Below are positions 55,761-64,000 of a stretch of DNA of 64,000 nt, one piece after another. Source of the stretch: Sweltsa coloradensis (lineage: Eukaryota > Arthropoda > Insecta > Plecoptera > Chloroperlidae). The notes beneath the pieces are model-generated. The model was not told the DNA's origin and made no database searches. It saw nothing but the letters and a program-made list of their open reading frames with translations. The stretch lies in contig JAMZAV010000151.1 in assembly GCA_024449915.1 (NCBI GenBank), forward strand, positions 1,302,001-1,366,000, in the 5' to 3' direction. Each line of letters begins with the position of its first letter. The stretch's first letter is position 1. The translations under genes and the position numbers were made by a program.

Positions 55761-56978
55761 GAAGGTTGAAACATTAAATAACGAGATTTAGCATGGAGGT
55801 TTTCACTACTGTAATGAATCTGTGTGTAAATTTGCAATGTTATTGGTTGTAAAGAAAAGTCATATTATTATTCCGAGTATGATTTTTGCGGCCCTACTAT
55901 TAAGCATGTCATGATAAATGTATATTTTTTGGATATAAACATATAATCTCCTATATTATTGAATATTAGCAAGAAGGTAGTCACTTATGTGATGTAATAG
56001 CCTGTAATTTGCAATGTTATTGGTTTTGAAACGTTAAGGCGTAATTTCACTTGTGATAACAGTAAATTTATTTTTAAGAGTTCATCGTCTGGCTTTTTCT
56101 ACACGCATCTTCTTCCAATGTGTCGTTATCACATTAGGAGTCAAAAAACATATAAAATTATAACCTTAAACTATACAAATATGTCGGATTTATTAAACGT
56201 GATAGTTGTTTTTGGAAGAATACGAATGTAGGGGTGACCAAACAGTACGCGTCGATTCAAGTTACCTTCCTAATAAGAGAAGAGCATATTCTTTTAGAAT
56301 ATATTTTTCTCGTAAAAACAATATTATATTGTAACCTGCTTTACCATAATTCTATTTCCTTAATATGTCAACAGCGAAAAGTAAAATACGAAGAGACTCC
56401 ATGTGAATATTATTGCCAAGTGAGGATGATGTTGTTGATGGGGGGAGGGGGGAGTGTCGGTTGTGTGTGTGTGGCGACTGCACATGGGATCACATCTGTA
56501 AAGTTTTAGTCGCTTAACGTAACTAGCCACATCTCTCAACAAATCAATTCCGAAGTGTTTATAAAACAAATTGGGAGGCCTTCATTTTTTCTTAGTCCCG
56601 AGTGCAGTCAGTTTCCATAATATATAGTGAGTGCAAGACTGTGTGTTGGAGTTTTCGTGTGATTTCTAGCTAACTTCTGGTTTGAATTCAATAACTTGAA
56701 GTTAATTGGTGAAATACGTGAAACCATTTGCAAATATTTCGGGATTGTCGTTGTTCGTGAAGTGAACGGCCAGCGGCCACTCAATTTAATGTATTTCTAG
56801 TTACTCGGTTTGCAGTTGATAATTTGCAGTTGATTTCATATAGTTGGTGCAAGGCTGCAGGCTCATGTCAGTTTGGGGTATAGGTCGTGGGGCTTATTAT
56901 CTTGCCTGGTGTCCCTATAGTGCGTTGTGCGAAGTTCACCATTGGAATTGTATAAATGATGAGAGCTATATGTCCTAA
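55761..56978. other. Unique DNA with no recognised feature
   Basis: AT-rich, with a GGGGGAGGGGGGA patch near 56440. Probably the 3' end of the duplicated unit. No gene could be supported. Confidence 0.4.
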
Positions 56979-56981
56979 ATT

Positions 56982-57194
56982 CACCGACAGTGTTGGCTCG
57001 AGCGCTAAGCGCTCGACTCTGATTCAGGAGGTCGTCGGTTTCGGATCCCGTCGAGACCGGCAATCCTGACTGTAAGGTTTTTTCGAGGTTTTCCTCAGTC
57101 GTTAAAGCGAATGCAAGGGATTTTGAGTCCTATTAAATAGCCCTCGGACATCCCTTCGCAATTGTCCTATCCGCGATATACTTATAGTTAGTTA
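56982..57194 (+). mobile_element. tRNA-derived SINE cut at the duplication breakpoint
   Basis: ACCGACAGTGTTGGCTCGAG (box A), GGTTTCGGATCCCG (decayed box B) and GAGACCGGCAATCCTGACTG run on to CTATCCGCGATATACTTATA and TAGTTAGTTAC. The 40462-40727 SINE continues for another 60 bases with CCCCTCTGG-type sequence and an (ATT)n tail. This copy stops and becomes the start of the segmental duplicate. Confidence 0.8.
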
Positions 57195-57770
57195 CTAATG
57201 TAAAACAAGTATTAGTTAGGTGTATAGTGAATATTGGTTGAACGAGTGTGTAGAAACTAAAACAAATAGAGTTATCTTTTTTGTTTACTTGATGATTTAT
57301 TTATTACAACATTAACTTGATGAGAAAACCGTCAGCAAAGTAAAAAAGCAAAGCAAAGTTTTACACACATCCTCAATAATAGATTCGGTTCATTTATCGT
57401 AGATGTCTTAAAAGTTAAAATTAATATTTTGATTCCTCGTTTGAAGAGTGTGTCGAACTTTTTAGAGTTAAACTCCTATTTATGCTCAACTTGAAATCAA
57501 TATTATAGTTTTATAATTAATATAGTTGCAGCAAAAAGATTTGGATAACTCAAAAGCCGAAAGTCTTACGTAGCCTAAACGTAATATAAAAATAAAAAAA
57601 AGTTTGAATACAAAGTCGATTTAGTTTTCAAAACCGAATGATAGATTGTACTTTAGGATAAGTTTACGATCGTTTTTACGTTGTTTATTGAAGAAGAACT
57701 AAAATGATTTTTCACTGTAAAACAACTTTCACAATAAAATAACAAATCTTGTGTATAATGTTTGTTCCAG

Positions 57771-57941
57771 GCCATGACGATCCCCGATGGTTTCACACGC
57801 GGTATGTACGGCTGGGTTCGCCAGGACTTCCACATGAACGAGACGCAGGTGCAGGAACTTCTCCTCAGACAGGTCTACTGTTGGCCGGACGGTACCTGTG
57901 TGGACATGGACGACATCGGCAACACGTGCTGTCCATTCTAG
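57771..57941 (+). CDS. Secreted-protein terminal exon, copy 2
   Basis: The acceptor TTGTTCCAG and all 56 codons plus TAG match 47630-47800. No signal-peptide or middle exon is duplicated in the window, so on its own this copy encodes no complete protein. It may serve as an alternative last exon, be part of a partner gene beyond the window, or be an assembly duplicate. Confidence 0.6.
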   Translation, partial: AMTIPDGFTRGMYGWVRQDFHMNETQVQELLLRQVYCWPDGTCVDMDDIGNTCCPF

Positions 57942-58484
57942 AGCCAGCGAGAGCATAACCATTCAAGTCAAAATAGTAAACAGAAACGCATAAAGAAACG
58001 TATGATCATTCATAGACATGTTACGATTTGTTACTTGTTATTCTTGATATGCCTCAGTGTAGTGTCTCTATGCACACACACAATATACTTGTGAAACAAT
58101 TATTTATCTAAGAATGGAGGTTTTAGTTGTATGAAAGTGGGAATGCAAACCGTTATTTACTTAGAATGAAGTTGGCACATTGGCCGTAATCGATTGATTA
58201 AGCAAATTTGTTATTTCCAGTATGTGAACGAGTCAGAGAGTAAAGGAGAAGGCTACATTAGAAAAACTTAAAAAAGGTTGACATATCATACAACTCTGTA
58301 ATACTAAAAAAATTGTTATAACTCGTTGTATCTTGAGGGGGTGCCACAATAGCGCATCAATTTTAATTATATATATTTCATTCTACTGAGAAAACAAATT
58401 TTTCTCATATTCTTTCTTGTTTAGAATCAATGCTAGAAGTGTAAAGTATTGACTTGACTGTATTGTAACAACCATAATAATAAA

Positions 58485-58490
58485 AATAAA
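58485..58490 (+). terminator. Candidate polyadenylation signal, copy 2
   Basis: AATAAA in the same context as 48332-48337, about 545 bp past the stop of the duplicated exon. Confidence 0.3.
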
Positions 58491-61289
58491 GCGAAACATA
58501 AGGATCTTTGAAAGCTATAATTTTTAATTTGCAATGTCTCAACTTCTTAAAGAAATGTTAAAATAAAGTAACTATACATCAATACAGTTAATACGGAATC
58601 TGGATGGCAAAAGGTTAACACATTTTCAGGAAAAGCTCATTTTAAAAACACTGCAGCTATAACACCCATTGGATAGCAGTTAAGATAGATATTGCTCCTG
58701 TAGTCATAAAAATATGATATTCAAATGACAAAATAATGTTTTGGAATAATTTCTTTGGAAATCACAGTTGTCGTACATTTTGGTACATTAGACGTCTCTT
58801 TTATAGGATATGGTTTCGTTAAACCTGTTTACAGTCGCGTTCATGGATGAGCATGTTTGAGTATGTTTGAGTCCACTTTTCCTAGTGCGTTAGATTTACT
58901 TTTGTTTAATTTACTCATTGTATTTTAAAGTCGTAGAGTCTTATTTTCATTTGTATCAATACAAAAATACACAGTATCAGTTTGTCAGTGGTGGTATGGT
59001 ACATATATAATTTCAAAAGTAACACGATATACGCTTCCGTTTTTTACAACAATTTTTCCTTTTATTACACTGAAGATCGTTATATAGACCCCACTTTCTA
59101 TCTCTCAATTTCGTTTGTGGCTGGTTCTGCATATCGAGCTTAGGAGTGAAGGGGGGTCGGGGGGGGGGGGGGTCCCGGAGAAATCACTCGAATACTTGGA
59201 ATTCATCTTTGCGACCGAAGGAGGTGAAGTTTCCATTACCTGTGAAAGATTTTTCCGTTGATGGTCTATTGATTACTTCGCTGTGAAATCTGTCAGCGCA
59301 TGACCATCCATCACTTTGACACTGAAGGCAGTTGTTTAAAATGAACTGGTTTATTTCGCGATGTCGTTAATAACTGTCATTCTAGGCACAGAATGACGTC
59401 ACATCTATAGAGATTAGATACAGTTTGTGGGAAACAAACAACGCGCAGTGATAACACGGAACGGATATGTCAGTCACAGAGGAACATGCGAAGATTGGAA
59501 ATCAAGGGATTAAGAACCGACCGAAAACGTTATCTTTTCTACTCATTCATAAAAGCATGTGCATACACATTACGTTTTACAACACAACGCCAATGTGAAA
59601 GGGTTGTAGATTAGATTGTAGAAAGTTATTCGAGCATTTATTTTATACTTTATAAATTTTAAAATCATTTTAATCTATTTTTCGCTGTTAAAACACTTAT
59701 TTTCATGAGCTCTGTAATTTCCTAAATACATTATATTATCATTTGACTAGTCACAACAACAAACTTAATAATATACCCAGAGCAACTGCATCTCTGAATG
59801 CATTTCAATTAATCGTTTCAGCTTGTCTTCTTATTCTATGTAATTTTAACAATTTATCATAAAACAAACATGTCAATAAAATATGTACAATGAAACGATT
59901 GTATAGTTATTCCGACATGTGAAATGCGTGAACCATTGACATATCAAGCAATGATGTCCATTTAATGAAACTTTAACTTCGAACGCAAATCTAGCAAGAT
60001 TGCGTGCTGTTGAAACGAGTAACGTCAATACTATTTCGTAAGCGTCACCGACATTGAAATGCATTATTTCGCATTCGCATGACACATACAGAGGAGTTGT
60101 CGACGATATCATCGTCTCACTTTCCTTGATTTTTTTGTGTGATAAAAAGAAAATATTTCCTCAATCAGTCGATACTCCCTCCGACAGATGGTGATTGATG
60201 TGCAAGCACAATGATAATGGTTTGATGCTCTTGTGAAAGCGGTTTCCAGACTCGTTTAGTACTGTAGTTCCTTTATCATTGTAAAACCTCAGTTTCGGAC
60301 CACTACATACAATCAGCAGTCTGTACCATAAACAATTACCCATGGCGTTTTCCATCGGCACGAACAATGACAATGTTGGCGATATCGGCAAGCAGGGCAG
60401 CGATTCAGAAATAATTTACGTTAATTACATATTTTGTAACGTGCCCCATTAGGTTTAAAAATATAAATTAAAGAACTAATTTTCTTGTAATATTCAATGT
60501 TTTAAATCAATATTTAAATAATTATATATGTTATTATTGAAAAAACATTAAATTTAATTGTTGGATAATAACTTATTGGTTGAAATATCAAAGTTCCACA
60601 GAATTTTTATTTGCGATTATTAACGATGCTTTATAAAAAACGATCAATATCTCGCACTAATCACTAATTTGTTTTATATCTTAGAACTGCTTCATCTGTG
60701 CACTTTTCGTCTCGTGTTAGAAGCATCGTTTACCCAGTTTCTCAAAGTCTAATCGTTTCATCAATCTTAATCGCACTCGGGACAAAGGTCTTCTAAGGAG
60801 CGAATCGACTCCTCACAGCTTCGAGGCAAATCAAGCGAAACTTTGAGTGTGGTTATATACTTCTCGCTAGCTTGCTTTGAACACAATAACTTTATTAGTT
60901 TATACCTTGATTGCCTGAAGCAGAATTGAAGCGATGCGGTGTATAAGGAAGAAATTGCACCGTTTGAGCCCTGAAAGGGGGAGAACTTGCCTTCCCTAGA
61001 GCTTGACTAACGGATTTGAAATGCTCAAAGGGTTTGAGAGTCACCTGGCCTAGACAAAAGCTGTACACAGTTATAATAAGATGGCTGTGGTGAATTAAGT
61101 TTGAAAGTTTAGCCATTAGTGTAACATTTGAACTATACCAATTTACTGGAATTTGTTTTCACACACGTCTTAGAATGTATATTTAACTTTTTTCCGGTTT
61201 TATGAAAGGCTTTCTGTAAATTATTTGAATGCTGCATACAGACATCAAGGTGGGATCAACGATGATTTTAAAAGTATTTGTTTTGTGAA

Positions 61290-61513
61290 AATCCTGCCTA
61301 GGGTGCAAATCAAGCCCCTACTCAAGTTTTTTAAAGGAATATTCTTAATCCCTTGAACACCTAGAAAAAAAACTATAGTCGGGAATGCCGGTTTCAGCGG
61401 TAGTTGCCATAGTGATAACAAGTAACATGGCAGTTGAATTTACTTTCCATCCTCTTTAACAAGACATTGAAATACCGGACCTAACACCCGCGAGCAAACA
61501 CTGTCGGTTCACA
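61290..61513 (-). mobile_element. Degenerate SINE, duplicate copy
   Basis: Counterpart of 51108-51331 with a handful of substitutions; its head reads GAACCGACAGTGTTTGCTCG on the minus strand. Confidence 0.5.
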
Positions 61514-61675
61514 ATGACTTTGAACTAATTATTATGTTCGGGACTAGCACAAGTTAACTCGTCAAACTCTCACGGATCACAGATGGCCAACTTGTTCCAA
61601 TGTTAAAATGTTCATTGGAATTGAACTCCAGCCAAAACTAAAACCGCAAATTGTTCTAATAATTACTAGGGAATC

Positions 61676-62279
61676 GCCAAAGTCGTTAAACGAGTGAGTG
61701 AGCCATGTGTATAGTACCCGGTATCATTCCCCATACTGAACTAGATCCAGCCTTGGGTATATGGGAGGAAATGGGATGTTCCCGGGTACTCAACACTTGG
61801 CTCACTCATGCGTTTAACAACGACTTTGGCGTTTCCCTAGTTATTTAAATTGAACATTCAACATGCGAATCGTGTTCGAAACGTATTAGCGTGAAACATT
61901 AACAAATTTCCAAAATAAAACAAAATCACTTTATTTTTATTTCCCATTTAACACCCCTCAAAATATAATGTGGGTGTAAAAATATAAAAAAAGTTCTAAC
62001 AAACGGGCATCGAACCCCAACCCTCCGTGCGGTAGGTATAATGCTTACCACTGGGCCATGTCAGCCAGGGAAATCTCATCCCGCTATCTGCTACTAAACA
62101 AATGCTATCAATATTTTTTTAAATCCCATTTTTATTTATTGTAGGCTTAAATCGCAATGGATCTAGCTGATTTTGTTAACAGTTATCAAAAAACTCGTAC
62201 CGGATGTCTGTTTAAAATTTCAGTGCAATATGTTCAGCGGTTCGGCTGATTTTCGACGTACAGACGTACAGACAGACGT

Positions 62280-62316
<37 letters not shown>

Positions 62317-62317
62317 A

Positions 62318-62416
<99 letters not shown>

Positions 62417-62479
62417 ATCACAGAATGAGAGCCGTTTGAGTTGAATGGAGACACTCAGTCGCTCCGCTCCCTCGTTTAA
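61676..62479 (-). mobile_element. Helentron-like family B, unit 1 (copy 2)
   Basis: Counterpart of 51484-52289, including the foldback in the same interior orientation (61676-61850), the tRNA-like segment (61999-62070) and a (CAGA)n tract of different length. Confidence 0.58.
62262..62416. repeat. (CAGA)n microsatellite
   Basis: About 33 CAGA units with GACGTACA interruptions at the left end and a CAGAAAGA variant near 62315. Confidence 0.97.
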
Positions 62480-63012
62480 CTAGAGAAACGCCAAAGTCAT
62501 TGTTAAACGAGTGAGTAAGCGCAATGTGTAGTCGTGTTCGAAACGTATTAGCGTGAAACATTAACAAATTTCCAAGATAAAAACAAAATCACCTAATTTT
62601 TATTTCCCATTTAACACCCCTCAAAAATAATATGTGGGTGTAAAAATATAAAAAAAGTTCTAACTAACGGCCATCGAACCCCAACCCTCCGTGCGGTAGG
62701 CTAAATGCTTAGCAGCCTTGCCATGCTATGCCAGCCAGGTAGATCTCGTCCCGCTAGCTGCTACTAAACAAATGCATCGATATTTTAAAAAATCAAATTT
62801 TTATTTATTGTAGGTTTAAATCGCAATGGATCTTGCTGATTTTGTTAACAGTTCTCAGTAAACTTGTACCGGATGTCTGTTTAAAATTTCAGCGCAATCT
62901 GTTCAGCGGTTCGGCTGATTTTCGACGTACAGACAGACAGACACACAGAATCACAGAATGAGGGCTGTTTGAGTTGAATGGAGACACTCAGTCGCTCCGC
63001 TCCCTCGTTTAA
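62480..63012 (-). mobile_element. Helentron-like family B, unit 2 (copy 2)
   Basis: Counterpart of 52290-52823, tRNA-like segment at 62668-62738; the internal ATGCCATGCC repeat near the tRNA head is one step shorter. Confidence 0.58.
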
Positions 63013-63619
63013 CTAGGGAAACGCCAAAGTCGTTGTTAAACGAGTGAGTTAGCCAAGTGTTTTGACTTCTAAAACATGACCGTCTGGTCACCTTACAGGA
63101 ACTCACTCTGCTTGCCACAATAATTATTTAAATTGAACATTCAAAATGCGAATAGTATTCAAAACGTATTAGCGTGAAACATTAACAAATTTCCAAGATA
63201 AAACAAAATCACCCTTTTTTTGTTTCCCATTTAACACCCCTCAAAAAAAATATGTGGGTGTAAAAATATAAAAAAGTTAGAACTGACTGGTATCGAACCC
63301 CATCCATCCGTGCGGTAGGCTAAATGGTTACCACTAGGCCATGCAGGCCACGTCAACCTTGTCCCGCTAACTGCTACGAAACAAATGCCATTGATATTAT
63401 TAAAAATCACATTTTTATTTATTGTAGGCTTAAATCGCAATTGATCAAGCTGATTTTGTTAACAGTTCTTAGTAAACACGTACCGGGTGTCTGTTTAAAA
63501 TTTCAGCGCAATCTGTTCAGCGGTTCGGCTGATTTTCGACGTACAGACAGACAGAATCACAGAATGAGAGCCGTTTGAGTTGAATGGAGACACTCAGTCG
63601 CTCCGCTCCCTCGTTTAAT
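63013..63619 (-). mobile_element. Helentron-like family B, unit 3 (copy 2)
   Basis: Counterpart of 52824-53500 but without the foldback. After GTGAGTTAGCCAAGTGTT the sequence is an unrelated TTGACTTCTAAAACATGACC stretch up to 63120, then the common body, the tRNA-like segment (63287-63357) and the GAGGGAGCGGAGCG end. Confidence 0.58.
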
Positions 63620-64000
63620 TAGTACCTTGTCAAATTGAAGACAACTCAATTTGTATACAGGATGGATACTGTAGGACACTTCCTATTTTGGTCATACAAT
63701 TTACTCATATTTAATACATTTTCGGCCCTAAATATTTTGCGTAAGAAAACAAACAAATTTAACATCGCGCAGGCTCTTTCTTTCAGTGCATTATTTCATA
63801 TTTGGAAGATGTTTGTGTTTAGGTAGCCTTACATAGTGCCCGGCTTAACACGTAATTCTTAAATTCACTACAAATATTTATTTTATTTTATTATTATTCA
63901 ATGATCATAATCATTAGGAATATCACAACGAGCATAGCTCTAAAAACATAATTGTGTGTGATATCCGAAAATAGTAAATATTACAAAATAAATAAATAAA

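Larger units (their letters stand above)
57195..64000 (+). repeat. Segmental duplication, copy 2 (runs off the window)
   Basis: Near-identical to 47052-53915 in the same order and orientation. Differences are scattered substitutions, 1-20-bp indels (for example an extra TAGCAGTTAAG near 58676), microsatellite length, loss of the 52824 foldback and loss of the 53491 palindrome. Confidence 0.93.

Overview
The window is eukaryotic and almost certainly from a marine invertebrate deuterostome, most likely an echinoderm. The grounds are long introns, AT-rich repeat-laden DNA, many short AGGCCTAGGCCT tracts (for example 18828-18900, 21770-21960, 42060-42100) and a very mixed load of DNA transposons, SINEs and LINE relics. 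The class cannot be fixed from sequence alone. There is no sign of a prokaryotic operon, CRISPR array or virus.

Only two host genes are supported. On the minus strand, five coding exons between 22108 and 844 encode a homologue of C9orf78/TLS1 (HCA59), a spliceosome-associated protein. They splice in frame to 300 residues across introns of 1.0 to 12.5 kb. On the plus strand, exons at 39899-40018, 45117-45280 and 47630-47800 encode a 148-residue secreted protein of unknown family with a signal peptide and a four-cysteine C-terminal tail. Its last exon and flanking DNA are repeated at 57195-64000, part of a roughly 10.1-kb direct tandem duplication that runs off the window, or an assembly duplicate of the other haplotype.

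Most of the rest is mobile DNA. Intron 3 of C9orf78 (3493-15976) holds a TTAA-flanked piggyBac-like MITE inside an older transposon ORF, four hAT-type elements with 8-bp target duplications (one nested in another), a PIF/Harbinger-like MITE, a Helentron-like element and a broken Jockey-type LINE. Intron 1 holds two more TIR elements. The 23.5-46.5 kb interval contains three long foldback palindromes, a 419-bp satellite array (28550-31930), LINE 3' fragments, a cluster of Helentron-like elements (33748-37310), a tRNA-SINE pair and two TIR MITEs. The 51-53.5 kb interval and its duplicate at 61.7-63.6 kb carry a second Helentron-like family in tandem, with tRNA-like segments and (CAGA)n tracts.

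The most interesting structure is the pair of Helentron-like families. They share no obvious terminal sequence but have the same architecture. One member carries a tail-to-tail 3'-end foldback whose interior is flipped between copies. The recent 10-kb duplication, with a SINE cut at its breakpoint, is the other item most worth checking.
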